NCBI GenBank assembly: GCA_009773315.1
Contig: WRPE01000033.1
Coordinates: forward strand, 1 to 34,486
Source of the DNA: Syntrophaceae bacterium
GTDB lineage: Bacteria > Desulfobacterota > Syntrophia > Syntrophales > Smithellaceae
Reading direction: 5' to 3'
DNA: 34,486 nucleotides
This document shows, in pieces, positions 1-8,087 of the stretch. The translations under genes were made by a program, and so were the position numbers. The notes below the pieces were generated by a model. The model made no database searches, was not told where the DNA came from, and worked only from the letters and a program-made list of their open reading frames with translations. Every line of letters begins with the position of its first letter. Positions within the stretch are counted from its first letter, which is position 1.

Positions 1-94
1 ATCATCCCGCCTCCAGTTGAAAAAGTCTTCTTTCACTACTGGCGAAACTCATACCCCGACCGGCGGCATACGTAAAGATGGGTGGGCAAGACGG

Positions 95-523
95 TTACTC
101 TGCGGCTTTCTTGAAGCTGATTTCCAATGCTGTTGTGGTATAGTGATTTCCACCCCTGCCGGCAAACAGAGGAGAATCATAGTCTGTTGGTTCGCCCCAT
201 GTCTTTTTGATCTCGATATAACTTTTCAAATGAACAACTATTTCATCATCAAGATAGACGTCCCTTTTCTTCCCCCGCTTTCCGCAATGGACGATGAGGT
301 AATTTTCTTGTCCCGAAAGATGCAGATCACTTATTTTCAGGGAGGCGATTTCGCTAACTCGTAAACCGCTGTTCAATGCCAGGTGAATAAGCATGTACCG
401 GTTAACCCAGGTTGTTCTTTGTTCCGATAAGTCAGCCTTTGCCTCTTTATTGCAGCAGCGCAAAAGCTTGCTCCTTTCTTTTACCGATAGAAATTTATCT
501 CTCGTGATGACGTAATTATACAT
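95..523 (-). pseudogene. truncated tyrosine recombinase (XerC/XerD-like)
   Basis: The start is taken at the ATG ending at 523 because GGAGG lies 6 nt upstream; longer frames reach 601 without a better site. The product is 142 residues, about half the usual ~300. It shows the first catalytic arginine in SGLRVSE (about residue 55) and the beta-hairpin lysine region GKRGKKR (about 81-87). It stops at TAA 95-97, before the HxxR, second His and nucleophilic Tyr boxes. Another frame just past the stop reads LPTHLYV, as expected before box II, so a frameshift plus further decay is likely. It cannot be a functional recombinase. It may mark the edge of an older mobile element; it is unrelated to the complete integrase at 13.0 kb. 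Confidence 0.7.
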
Positions 524-745
524 TGCGCTCCTCCCGACTGTTGGTGATTCATTGTTGGATGATTGATTGTTACCGTGAACTAAAGGTGGAATGGAAAACA
601 CGAATTCAAGAAAAATTAACTTAATAATTTTCTATTTTCTCAATTATATTATACCATAAAACAAAAAGAATGTCAAGCTCAATTATTTGATATTATTACG
701 TATATATCGTTATTACCATTGAATTACAAAGTGAAAAATTACAAC

Positions 746-776
746 AAAAAAACCCCGCCGGAGAGACGGGGTTTTT
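746..776. terminator. bidirectional Rho-independent terminator
   Basis: CCCCG (753-757) and CGGGG (767-771) form a stem with a 9-nt loop. It is flanked by an A-run on the left and a T-run on the right, so it can terminate on either strand. It lies directly downstream of the minus-strand secreted-protein gene. The rest of 601-796 is AT-rich with no gene seen. Confidence 0.85.
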
Positions 777-796
777 ATCTTTATTTATACTCTTTC

Positions 797-1984
797 CTAA
801 AACAATTTCTTCAGCGAATCCTGCTTTTTCTTCTCACCGCTTTGCTTCTCCTGAAACACATCGCTCACAGCCGCATTAAGCATTCCCGGCTCATAAAAAT
901 ATATGCTACTATCATCATTGAATACTTTAATTTTATTGCCTATATATTCAAAATATGGATAAGTTAATGTTCGTTTTTTATCTACTTCTATTAAATTTTC
1001 TGTTCTAATAAATTGTTTATTATAAGTAATCTTACCTTTGGGAAATTTCTCTTTCAAGCTTGACATGATTGAATTTTGAACTTGCTTGTCAACATCTAAC
1101 CTGCCAACGTACACCCTCTTTCCGAAAAATTTACCATTGTATAACATGATCCCCGTCGTAAAGGTTTCATAGGGTGCTATCTTACTTTTACATACCAGCG
1201 TGGAAACCGTTTTGGGAATTGAATAAAAGTTGATAGATTTTCCAAGATCATATGTAAAATGTTGTAGGAACATGACCGTATCACCTACGGATAAATCGCA
1301 CTTTTCACCTGTCTGCTCATCCACTACAAACACTGCCTCAATTTCATTTATTGTCATTCCCCATTTCAAGTTCTTCCATCCTTCTTCTGGTCCATAATTA
1401 GCGTATTTGCGTGTAACAGCTTCGCTCATTTCTTGCTTTTTCTTTTTAGATTTTTCAACAGCCAACACCTTAGCTTCGGCCAGTGCTTTTTCTAATAAAG
1501 GCAATATCGCTTTTGTTCTTTCTTCTTCCCGTCTTACCTTTATACGTTGTTCTGCTGTGTTTACATAAGCATCAAAACTACGATGATTTTTAAAGAAGTT
1601 TTGCTGTCGGCAATTAAAATATATTTGACGAAATTTTTCAAAATCAGAATCGTTCCAGTCAAATGGACTCTTACCAAAATATTTTGATACAGCATCATTA
1701 GTTACATAATTTACTGGAAATTTTGTCAATTCTTGACAAGAATTGACAACAATAGGATTTGAAGATCCTTGCCCCACCGCCTTGTTTACAATATTTTTTA
1801 ATTCTTCATCAGTGATAAAATCCGTTATCTGCTGACACTCAGTTATTATCTCGCCTTTGCCTAAATGTATAGGAATTTTAAGACCAACACGCTCTAGTTT
1901 CTCGCATGGTGATGCAATAGAGAATGACTGTGATGAAAATATTATTGTTAAGATCGACAAAGAAACTAACAAAAGATTTTTCAT
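797..1984 (-). CDS. secreted protein of unknown function
   Basis: Family not recognised. The ATG ending at 1984 is chosen over the upstream ATG at 2008: GGAGGG lies 7 nt before it and the product then begins with a classical signal peptide, MKNLLLVSLSILTIIFSS, with probable cleavage after SIA. The mature part (about 370 residues) has a charged, probably coiled-coil segment around residues 145-195 (RREEERTKAILPLLEKAL, then KSKKKKQE). A C-terminal domain opens with GWKNLKWGMTINEIEAVF; a WGM-type motif like this is common at the start of small periplasmic domains. Several cysteines suggest disulphides. It is the second gene of an operon with the SHOCT membrane protein 35 nt upstream and ends at a strong terminator. 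Envelope location is inferred; function unknown. Confidence 0.8.
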   Translation of the reverse strand: MKNLLLVSLSILTIIFSSQSFSIASPCEKLERVGLKIPIHLGKGEIITECQQITDFITDEELKNIVNKAVGQGSSNPIVVNSCQELTKFPVNYVTNDAVSKYFGKSPFDWNDSDFEKFRQIYFNCRQQNFFKNHRSFDAYVNTAEQRIKVRREEERTKAILPLLEKALAEAKVLAVEKSKKKKQEMSEAVTRKYANYGPEEGWKNLKWGMTINEIEAVFVVDEQTGEKCDLSVGDTVMFLQHFTYDLGKSINFYSIPKTVSTLVCKSKIAPYETFTTGIMLYNGKFFGKRVYVGRLDVDKQVQNSIMSSLKEKFPKGKITYNKQFIRTENLIEVDKKRTLTYPYFEYIGNKIKVFNDDSSIYFYEPGMLNAAVSDVFQEKQSGEKKKQDSLKKLF

Positions 1985-2019
1985 AGAATATCCCTCCACT
2001 AATGACAATAAGTAAACTC

Positions 2020-2346
2020 TTATTTTAATAACTCTTGTTTTTTTCTGTTAAATTCATCTTCTGTTAAAATGCCTTTATCTTTCATCTCAGCAAGTTTTTC
2101 TAATTGAGTGAGGGAATCACCACTTGTTTTGGAAGGCTGCGATGAATTGATGCGCTTAAATTCACCACGTTTCGCAAGGTAAACCGGAAACCCAATAATC
2201 CACAAAAACAGACAAACAAAGAACCAACCTAATGGCCCCATGTTTGCTATTCCTGTTATTTGTCCTTTTTTAACTCCAATTGATTTTGCGTCGAAATAAA
2301 CCCAGATACTGGTTCCAATGATGATCAGAATAATTAAATAATCCAT
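2020..2346 (-). CDS. small membrane protein with C-terminal SHOCT domain
   Basis: 108 residues. Two hydrophobic helices (about 3-17 and 38-55, the second containing GWFFVCLFLWIIGFPVYLA) are followed by a linker. The end matches the SHOCT short C-terminal helix pattern: LTQLEKLAEMKDKGILTEDE then F..KK..LL. SHOCT tails occur on many unrelated membrane proteins and are thought to mediate oligomerisation. The ribosome-binding site is GGAGG 7 nt before the ATG. It is first in the operon, followed by the secreted protein. A near-consensus promoter lies about 90 nt upstream. Confidence 0.85.
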   Translation of the reverse strand: MDYLIILIIIGTSIWVYFDAKSIGVKKGQITGIANMGPLGWFFVCLFLWIIGFPVYLAKRGEFKRINSSQPSKTSGDSLTQLEKLAEMKDKGILTEDEFNRKKQELLK

Positions 2347-2363
2347 TTCCTTTCCTCCTCAGT

Positions 2364-2475
2364 TATTATTTGACAATGGTGTTCAACTATTAATGCACTT
2401 GAAATACTGAATCATGGCAAGAAAACCGAACCATGCATTCATAATATTACATATAGAGAGTATTGTCAAATAATA
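2364..2475. repeat. 14-bp perfect inverted repeat pair in divergent intergenic region
   Basis: TATTATTTGACAAT at 2364-2377 is exactly repeated in inverse orientation at 2462-2475, 84 bp apart. Each arm contains TTGACA; the right-hand one is the -35 box of the minus-strand promoter. It could be an operator pair for the adjacent XRE protein or the ends of a 112-bp MITE-like element; no target duplication is seen. Confidence 0.6.
2441..2469 (-). promoter_or_regulatory. sigma70-type promoter of the SHOCT/secreted-protein operon
   Basis: On the minus strand TTGACA (2469-2464), a 17-bp spacer and TATTAT (2446-2441). Predicted transcript start is near 2434, giving a leader of about 88 nt. The -35 box sits inside the right arm of the inverted repeat. 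Confidence 0.7.
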
Positions 2476-2540
2476 TCCTACTTTTAGGTGTCTGTATGAG
2501 ACCTTCCGAATGTTTTATAAATAAACAGTGGAGGCTTATT

Positions 2541-2882
2541 GTGGATATTAGTGATGTTCAACGGCAAATTGGTTTGAGACTAAGAGAATTGAGGCTAGCA
2601 AAAGGATTGCGGCAAGAAGACCTTGAGAGATGGGATTTTTCTTATCGTTATTATGGTAAGCTTGAGCGTGGTGTCGTTAATCCAACATTAGCTACCTTGA
2701 TTCGACTTTGTGAAATATTCGATGTGACACTATCGGACTTATTCCGGTTTATGGAAATTAAAGGATTACCTACCGAGGAGCGAGAAGCAGTCGCCATAAA
2801 GCTTTCAAAAATTCTCGGTGAAAATAAGAAAGCAAAGATTCAAAAGCTGAAAATATTTCTGGATGAAATCCTGCCACCATAA
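2541..2882 (+). CDS. XRE-family helix-turn-helix regulator
   Basis: The GTG at 2541 is chosen because GGAGG (2530-2534) lies 6 nt upstream; the frame is open from 2463, but ATGs further up have no such site and would add a non-conserved tail. The product is 113 residues. An HTH_XRE domain (about 4-62) shows LRLRELRLAKGLRQEDLE, YYGKLERGVVNPTLATLI and LCEIFDVTLSDLF. The tail is a helical, charged segment (GENKKAKIQKLKIFLDEIL) that may dimerise. The usual RGLSQ..L is RLRQEDLERWDF here. It is divergent from the SHOCT operon, so it may control that promoter through the flanking inverted repeat; this is inference. Confidence 0.85.
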   Translation: MDISDVQRQIGLRLRELRLAKGLRQEDLERWDFSYRYYGKLERGVVNPTLATLIRLCEIFDVTLSDLFRFMEIKGLPTEEREAVAIKLSKILGENKKAKIQKLKIFLDEILPP

Positions 2883-3033
2883 ATGGTGAGAACTTGATCA
2901 CCCGATTAATACATCAATCTTTTTTAAACGCACAACTTGTAATTACACAACACCGCTCGATGAGTATCTTTGGTTTTATTGATTCCTTGAAAATGGAAAT
3001 AGTAAGTAAATAGGTTCACCCCTATATTTTCAT

Positions 3034-3080
3034 AAAAAAACAGTATTTTTAAGATAATCACAGTTTTCTTAAAAATACTG
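3034..3080 (-). terminator. terminator of the SRAP/UPF0270 operon
   Basis: Perfect 14-bp stem: CAGTATTTTTAAGA (3041-3054) pairs with 3067-3080 across a 12-nt loop. On the minus strand it is followed by seven T (3040-3034). It lies 23 bp past the UPF0270 stop. No gene is seen in 2883-3033. Confidence 0.8.
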
Positions 3081-3102
3081 GGTGGCAGATTCTCTTCATT
3101 TT

Positions 3103-3342
3103 TCACCGCAATTTTTTTAATATTGGGTCGTCAGCTAAGAATATATTCGTGGTTTCAGTCTCGTCATCAAAAACAAGAACTACCGATCCGTCTTTCAGCT
3201 TGGATTTTACCTGTCTGAACATTGTTTCAAGGGAAGCCTCAACAGCGCCATAATCAGTCCCGTTTCTGGAAATGAATTCTTCGATAACTCCCTGCAAGGC
3301 TTTTGCGCTGAGTTTATTGACTGGAATGATATGGATCGACAT
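3103..3342 (-). CDS. yheU: UPF0270 family protein (YheU-like)
   Basis: 79 residues, the normal family length. The family pattern is clear: IIPVNKLSAKALQGVIEEFI, then the hallmark GTDYGAVE, then DGSVVLVFDDETETTNIF. YheU-type proteins are small cytoplasmic proteins without an assigned biochemical role. The ATG overlaps the stop of the SRAP gene (TAATG), so the two are translationally coupled. Pairing with a SRAP gene and divergent from lexA suggests it belongs to a damage-inducible unit; that is inference. Confidence 0.85.
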   Translation of the reverse strand: MSIHIIPVNKLSAKALQGVIEEFISRNGTDYGAVEASLETMFRQVKSKLKDGSVVLVFDDETETTNIFLADDPILKKLR

Positions 3343-3992
3343 TATTCACCAACCGTTTTTGGCTTATGTAGCAAACCTGGCTCAACCGGAGACATCATTA
3401 TTTCTTCCGAGGGATAAGGCTGCAATACTCCCAGCAGTTCCTTTTGATTGTGATTGTCCGGATCAATCCAGACATCTTCGAGCTCTTTCTTTACAATGAC
3501 CGGCATCCTGTCATGGATAGGCTGTATTAGTTCATTGGGCTCTGTCGTGATGATTGTGCAGGTATGAACGGGATCTTTCTCCGGTGACAGCCATGTCTCA
3601 TAGAGTCCCGCAAATCCAAAAGGTTCCCCTGATTTTAACGAGAAGCGGAAAGGCTTTTTCATCTTACCCAATTTCTGCCACTCGTAAAAACCATCAGCGG
3701 GAATCAGGCAGCGTCTTTTTTGGAAGGAATTCTTGAAACTCGGCTTTTCTGCTATGGTCTCCGCTCTCGCATTAAACATCTTGTTTCCGATAGAGGAATC
3801 CTTAGCCCATGCCGGGATGAGTCCCCAACGAAGATTGACCAGCGTATTTTGATTCTCCTTGCGAAGGACAGCGTATATTTGCTGACCTGGAGAAATATTG
3901 TTACCCGGTTTGTATTCACAGGCAACATTCTGGATGTTGAATGATTCAGTGATAATCGTTAAGTCCGTCAGCAAAACAAAGCGGCCACACAT
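3342..3992 (-). CDS. yedK: SRAP domain protein (YedK/HMCES family), abasic-site DNA-protein crosslinker
   Basis: HMCES/YedK proteins form a covalent thiazolidine with abasic sites in single-stranded DNA through the amino-terminal Cys2, shielding the lesion. The start is therefore placed at the ATG ending at 3992 so that the protein begins MCGRF; a GGAG lies 9 nt upstream. The track frame begins further up at a TTG, which would bury the essential cysteine. Other active-site elements are visible: N74 and R76 in MFNARAET, E104 in DGFYEWQ, and H160 in PIHDRMP. The length, 216 residues, is normal. It is transcribed away from lexA with a palindromic SOS-type box between, so LexA control is likely. 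Confidence 0.93.
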   Translation of the reverse strand: MCGRFVLLTDLTIITESFNIQNVACEYKPGNNISPGQQIYAVLRKENQNTLVNLRWGLIPAWAKDSSIGNKMFNARAETIAEKPSFKNSFQKRRCLIPADGFYEWQKLGKMKKPFRFSLKSGEPFGFAGLYETWLSPEKDPVHTCTIITTEPNELIQPIHDRMPVIVKKELEDVWIDPDNHNQKELLGVLQPYPSEEIMMSPVEPGLLHKPKTVGE

Positions 3993-4017
3993 CTTAGTCA
4001 TCTCCAAGCTATTGAAA

Positions 4018-4028
4018 ATATTATAACA
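4018..4028 (-). promoter_or_regulatory. extended -10 element of the SRAP operon
   Basis: On the minus strand TGTTATAAT places TATAAT at 4025-4020 with the TG extension; no good -35 box is seen 17 bp upstream. Predicted start near 4013, about 20 nt before the SRAP ATG. Confidence 0.5.
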
Positions 4029-4061
4029 GATCCCCTATATTTATAAATATTTAAAATATTA

Positions 4062-4088
4062 TTGACAATAGAACAAATGTTCTATTAA
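4062..4088 (+). promoter_or_regulatory. lexA promoter with SOS box (GAAC-N4-GTTC)
   Basis: TAGAACA-AA-TGTTCTA at 4069-4084 is a perfect palindrome containing GAACAAATGTTC, which matches the Gram-positive (Bacillus DinR-type) SOS box and not the enterobacterial CTG-N10-CAG. It lies between TTGACA (4062-4067) and TATTAA (4083-4088), a somewhat short 15-bp spacing, and abuts the lexA start. It probably governs both lexA-polymerase and SRAP-UPF0270. Confidence 0.75.
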
Positions 4089-4089
4089 G

Positions 4090-4686
4090 ATGCAAACCAT
4101 GGAAACGACACGCACCGTAAAATCAGTAGCACAGAAGATAGCAGATTTCAGCCGGGAACGCCATCGTATGCCGACCTATGAGGAGATGCTTGCTCTACTC
4201 GCTCTCCGTTCCAAGAGCGTTGTCCATTTCTGGATGAACAAGCTCTTAGAAGAACGCATCCTGGAAAAGGACCAAAAGGGCCACCTGACGTTCATAAACT
4301 CCCTGATCGGTGTCCCCCTGGCCGGTAACGTATCCGCCGGTTTCCCATCCCCAGCCGAAGAAGAATTGCGAGATGTGATTTCCTTTGATGAATATCTGAT
4401 CACCAACCAGTCCAAGTCATTCCTGTTAAAGGTTGACGGAGATTCCATGATCGGGGCCGGAATCATGCCGGGTGATCTGGTGCTGGTCGAACGGGGCAGA
4501 GAACCGAAAACGGGCGACATCGTCATCGCCGAGGTGGACGGCTCTTGGACCATGAAGTATTTTTACAAGAGAGGCAAAGAGGTTTACCTCGAAGCGGCAA
4601 ATCCGAAGTATCCACGAATCAAACCACAATCAGAAATGCGTCTTGGCGGCGTGGTCACAGCAGTCGTCAGGAAATATCACACGTAA
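4090..4686 (+). CDS. lexA: LexA-family SOS repressor with UmuD-like cleavage region
   Basis: 198 residues, typical LexA length. N-terminal winged helix (about 10-62), linker, then S24 autoprotease domain. The catalytic dyad is visible: Ser119 in GDSMIGAG and Lys156 in WTMKYF. The self-cleavage bond is probably Ala83-Gly84 in GNVSAGFPSP; the sequence just after it (FPSPAEEE) resembles UmuD more than E. coli LexA. Damage-activated RecA would trigger cleavage and derepress the palindrome upstream. No convincing ribosome-binding site precedes ATG 4090 or ATG 4099, and the promoter leaves almost no leader, so translation may be leaderless. The Y-family polymerase starts 9 nt downstream, forming a lexA-polymerase operon. 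Confidence 0.9.
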   Translation: MQTMETTRTVKSVAQKIADFSRERHRMPTYEEMLALLALRSKSVVHFWMNKLLEERILEKDQKGHLTFINSLIGVPLAGNVSAGFPSPAEEELRDVISFDEYLITNQSKSFLLKVDGDSMIGAGIMPGDLVLVERGREPKTGDIVIAEVDGSWTMKYFYKRGKEVYLEAANPKYPRIKPQSEMRLGGVVTAVVRKYHT

Positions 4687-4695
4687 TATATTGTT

Positions 4696-6003
4696 ATGAC
4701 CGAACAACTATTCAGCCTTCATTCTTGGCCACGGGCTATTGCCCATATCGACGGCGACGCCTTCTTTACGTCCTGTGAGGAGGCCATTCACCCGAAGCTG
4801 AGAGGGAAAGCGATCATTACCGGTGGAGAACGTGGTATTGTCGCCTGTGCCAGCTATCCTGCCAAGAAATTAGGTGTCCAACGTGGTGTCCCTCTGCATG
4901 AAGCAAGGAAAATCTGTCCGGGATTAATTATTCTTCCCTCCGATTATGAAACCTACAGTCTGTTTTCCCAGCGGATGTTTAACATTATGAGACGATTTAC
5001 TCCCGATGTAGAAGAATACTCCATTGATGAAGCCTTTTCCGACATTACCGGAATGCGCCGGGTATTGCATTCATCATACGAGGAAATCGCCCTTAATATG
5101 AAAAAGGCAATTGAAAGAGAACTGGCCATAACGGTCTCTGTCGGTTTGAGCATTACTAAGGTACTGGCAAAGGTTGCATCCAAACATCAGAAACCGGCGG
5201 GCATGACGGTGATCACGGGAAAACACATACCTGATTATCTCCGCGATCTCCCTGTTGATAAAGTATGGGGTATCGGCAATGCAACCACAAACTATCTGGC
5301 CAAGATGGGTATTCGCTATGCTTTGCAATTCGCCCAATTGCCGGAAAAAACAGTGTTGCAGAAATTTACCAAACCCGGTGTGGAAATCTGGCATGAGCTA
5401 CGCGGAAAATCAGTGTATCCCGTTACGACAGAAGAAAAGAGTTCTTACGCATCCATCAGCAAAACAAAAACATTTGCGCCGCCAACGTCCAATGCCGAAT
5501 ATTTATTTGCCCAACTTATGCGCAATATGGAATCAGCTTGCATTAAGGCTAGGCGCTATTCATTGGCAGCAAATAAAATCGTTGTCTTTCTCAAAAAAAA
5601 TAATTTCAATACAGTCGGCAGCGAAGCAAAGCTATCGCGACCCTGTGCCAGTCCTCTGGAATTTTCCGGCACTATTCATGATTTATTTAACTCTTGTTAT
5701 TGCCCCAAGGATATTTATCGGGCGACCGGAGTTGTTTTGCTCGACTTGGAGACGGATACCAATATCCAATACACACTTTTTGATAATCCGGTTCAGGCGG
5801 AAAAGATAAAAGACCTCTATAATGTGGCCGACAAGTTGGGAAACAAATTCGGGAAGCACACGGTGCATCTGGGGAGTTCCCACCTGATTGACAAACTGGG
5901 TAAGGGTCGGAGGGGGACGCCCACCATCCGGGAGCAGACTCAGATGATAGGCGAAACAAACCGCCGCCATCTGGGGCTGCCGTTGTTGCACGTAAAAGTA
6001 TAG
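4696..6003 (+). CDS. dinB: Y-family translesion DNA polymerase (DinB/UmuC type)
   Basis: 435 residues. Palm-finger signature motifs are intact: IDGDAFF (D19 as first metal ligand, aromatic steric gate at 23-24) and YSIDEAF (D111, E112). KKLGVQRGVPLHEAR, the loop VSVGLSITKVLAKVAS and the helix-hairpin-helix LPVDKVWGIGNATTNYLAKMG follow, then the little-finger domain. It copies damaged DNA with low fidelity. It lies 9 bp after a UmuD-like lexA, as in self-regulated lexA-imuB or umuDC-type cassettes, though no imuB/dnaE2 partner is here. The basic C-terminus (KGRRGTPTIREQTQ) is family-specific. No obvious ribosome-binding site, so it may depend on coupling to lexA. Confidence 0.9.
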   Translation: MTEQLFSLHSWPRAIAHIDGDAFFTSCEEAIHPKLRGKAIITGGERGIVACASYPAKKLGVQRGVPLHEARKICPGLIILPSDYETYSLFSQRMFNIMRRFTPDVEEYSIDEAFSDITGMRRVLHSSYEEIALNMKKAIERELAITVSVGLSITKVLAKVASKHQKPAGMTVITGKHIPDYLRDLPVDKVWGIGNATTNYLAKMGIRYALQFAQLPEKTVLQKFTKPGVEIWHELRGKSVYPVTTEEKSSYASISKTKTFAPPTSNAEYLFAQLMRNMESACIKARRYSLAANKIVVFLKKNNFNTVGSEAKLSRPCASPLEFSGTIHDLFNSCYCPKDIYRATGVVLLDLETDTNIQYTLFDNPVQAEKIKDLYNVADKLGNKFGKHTVHLGSSHLIDKLGKGRRGTPTIREQTQMIGETNRRHLGLPLLHVKV

Positions 6004-6092
6004 GTGCGGATGGTGAGTTTTGCGCGTTACACCTACAACTGTTGACACCGATCAATTCCCCAACATCAATTATTGCCAGATAAAATGTGCAT

Positions 6093-6111
6093 AAAAGAGA
6101 CCAACCTCTTT
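6093..6111. terminator. weak hairpin between convergent genes
   Basis: AAAGAG (6094-6099) pairs with CTCTTT (6106-6111) across ACCAAC. It lies between the convergent polymerase and acyltransferase genes. The stem is short, so this is tentative. Otherwise 6004-6118 shows nothing. Confidence 0.3.
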
Positions 6112-6118
6112 GTCCGCA

Positions 6119-7537
6119 TCATGCTGGTTTCAGACCGTCCTTTTGGGCAACCATGAATCTTGCAGATTCATAGACGGCTCCTACAAAGGAAATGAAAATC
6201 AGGGACAACAGAGCGTAATAGTAAAAGGTAAATCCGGCAGCAAACGCTGCCAGCTTCAGCGCGACAAAGAACGCAATAGCTATTTTAGGGTACGGATACA
6301 CCAGACGATGGCTCAACCACAGACACGCAGGAACGACGATGATGGTCATCAATACAATTTTCATGATGGGTGTGATTGGCACATTCATGAATGTGAATTG
6401 CAAAATAAAAACAGGGATAAGATGAATAACATACACATTGATTGAATGTTTTGAACAAAAGGTGGTTATCGCATTTGGTTTATTGAAGAACCTTTTGGCG
6501 AAAGAAAGGAAAAACATCAAAAGAAATATGCAAGCCAGTGGTTCCAATAAATAGGTTCCCAAAAAAGTAAGTTGCGTGGAAAGGCTCATGGGCGGACGGG
6601 GCATTTTATTATCAAACAGACGATTATGCTCAGCAACTTTCATCATTTCCTCTATCGCAGGAACGCAACCGGTATATTGCAGCAGGACATATAATGCGAG
6701 AAACACAAATGCCATTGTCCCCCACAGCTGCCAGCTGCCGATATTGCCCCTGGTGAGCCACTCTTTTCTATAAGCATACAAACCGAATAAAAACAGCGGG
6801 AGGAGCACCCAGACTTGATGATTCGGAAACGATACCACTTTTCCTATTATTAAAAATGGACCTGGTGTAATACCGAGCATGGAATAATACACCATGGTTG
6901 CGGCGTAGAAAATACCGATCGCTGTGGCAAGAAGAATCGTTTGAAGTATAATTATTTTTCTGCCGTCCACTTCTTTCGGTTCACTGCTTTTTCTTTTAAA
7001 AGGCAGGCTCACTACAACAACAATCAGTGTGACAAAAAAGAGAAAGGTCAAAAACCAGGTATGCTGAAAGTTAAATGTTACGGCATTCAATGATTTTTCG
7101 GAACCGGTAAGATATATTCCAGGGATATTTAAAAATGAACGCCAGAGGTTGAGGAATGTCTCCAAATAGGTCGGAGGGACGCTGTTTAATCTTTTTAAGA
7201 GGAGTTGATAATGAATATCACCGGCGCAAAAGAGAAAAACGATGACCGGCATATAAAGGCGCAGAAATCTATTTTTTATGTACTCAAGGGGCGTAACTTT
7301 TTTCAACGATGGAAATATGAAAAGGGCGGCAATGAATAAGAGACAGGGCATTAAATAAATGGCCATCGACGATACAGCTGTCTCATAAATTCTGGACGAC
7401 CCCTCTTTATCAATTACAGCCCACCAGAACGATATCGGATGGGCGAACATCATAATAATATGCAATAGAACAACATTATACACCAGAAAGTTTCTGATAT
7501 TATCCAGATACACGAAGCGGTTTTGGTTGGTTTGCAT
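6119..7537 (-). CDS. acyltransferase 3 family integral membrane protein
   Basis: 472 residues with about ten hydrophobic helices. The N-terminus, RFVYLDNIRNFLVYNVVLLH, matches the LDxxRxxxxxxVVxxH opening of the acyltransferase-3 (OafA/YrhL-like) family, with R and H placed as expected for the acyl-transfer site. These proteins move acetyl or other acyl groups onto extracytoplasmic sugars, lipids or other acceptors. A large soluble loop carries FNFQHTWFLTFLF, typical of the central part. AAGGA upstream of the ATG is a fair ribosome-binding site. It follows the lipoprotein gene by 31 nt, so they are probably cotranscribed. Acceptor unknown. Confidence 0.8.
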   Translation of the reverse strand: MQTNQNRFVYLDNIRNFLVYNVVLLHIIMMFAHPISFWWAVIDKEGSSRIYETAVSSMAIYLMPCLLFIAALFIFPSLKKVTPLEYIKNRFLRLYMPVIVFLFCAGDIHYQLLLKRLNSVPPTYLETFLNLWRSFLNIPGIYLTGSEKSLNAVTFNFQHTWFLTFLFFVTLIVVVVSLPFKRKSSEPKEVDGRKIIILQTILLATAIGIFYAATMVYYSMLGITPGPFLIIGKVVSFPNHQVWVLLPLFLFGLYAYRKEWLTRGNIGSWQLWGTMAFVFLALYVLLQYTGCVPAIEEMMKVAEHNRLFDNKMPRPPMSLSTQLTFLGTYLLEPLACIFLLMFFLSFAKRFFNKPNAITTFCSKHSINVYVIHLIPVFILQFTFMNVPITPIMKIVLMTIIVVPACLWLSHRLVYPYPKIAIAFFVALKLAAFAAGFTFYYYALLSLIFISFVGAVYESARFMVAQKDGLKPA

Positions 7538-7568
7538 TTTATTCCTTGATGATGTTTTGATCTTCTCA

Positions 7569-8087
7569 CTATTTTAATGTCAGAGAGAGAGGAAACTGCT
7601 TTAGGCTATCTCCGACCCACAATAATGAGGTGACGACAGCCAATATTGCTTTATTATCTTTAAAAACGATTACGGCATAGGAACGTAAAGGCCATATTTC
7701 ATATTTCCATTTCACCTCAAACTCGTATGCCTGTGTGCCATCCTTCAGTTTAATCTCTCTTTCGTAAAGTATTTTAACATCAGAGCCCTTCCACAGGTTC
7801 TCAATACTATTTTTAAATGCCGTTGGCGTCTCGCTATAAGTCCTACCAACCGGAAGATCTTTTACCGCGACATCAATAGTTGTAGCTGACCCGGAGTAGG
7901 GCCGTCTCCTAAAAATATTATTTGGATCCTGAGAGGCTTTTTGATCAACCCATTTGGGAACAGTCAAAGTGAAATCAGGTGATTTATGGACAAACAATTC
8001 AGTGTCCCCTGTCTTTGCACACGACATCACCGATAATGTCATAATAAAGATAAACAGTAGCACAGCACCTTTTAAGATTGCTCTCAT
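7569..8087 (-). CDS. predicted lipoprotein
   Basis: 172 residues. A hydrophobic leader ends in LSVMSC, a lipobox, so Cys23 should be lipidated after signal peptidase II cleavage. The mature domain is a mixed alpha/beta fold with no cysteine pairs and many beta-strand-like stretches (FTLTVPKWV, AYEFEVKWKYEIW, YAVIVFKDNKAILAVV). This resembles PsbP/DUF1795-like lipoproteins only in general appearance, and no family is claimed. AGGAGG lies 7 nt before the ATG. It is first in a probable operon with the acyltransferase. Confidence 0.75.
   Translation of the reverse strand: MRAILKGAVLLFIFIMTLSVMSCAKTGDTELFVHKSPDFTLTVPKWVDQKASQDPNNIFRRRPYSGSATTIDVAVKDLPVGRTYSETPTAFKNSIENLWKGSDVKILYEREIKLKDGTQAYEFEVKWKYEIWPLRSYAVIVFKDNKAILAVVTSLLWVGDSLKQFPLSLTLK

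Noticed and set aside
719-967. 82-residue plus-strand ORF overlapping the terminator
   Set aside because: Runs through a terminator and antisense to the secreted-protein gene; hydrophobic by AT-rich composition.
2924-3106. 60-residue minus-strand ORF
   Set aside because: It covers the hairpin terminator and has no ribosome-binding site or family resemblance.
5255-5809. 184-residue ORF inside the polymerase gene, other plus frame
   Set aside because: Overlaps the catalytic and little-finger coding region of an intact Y-family polymerase.
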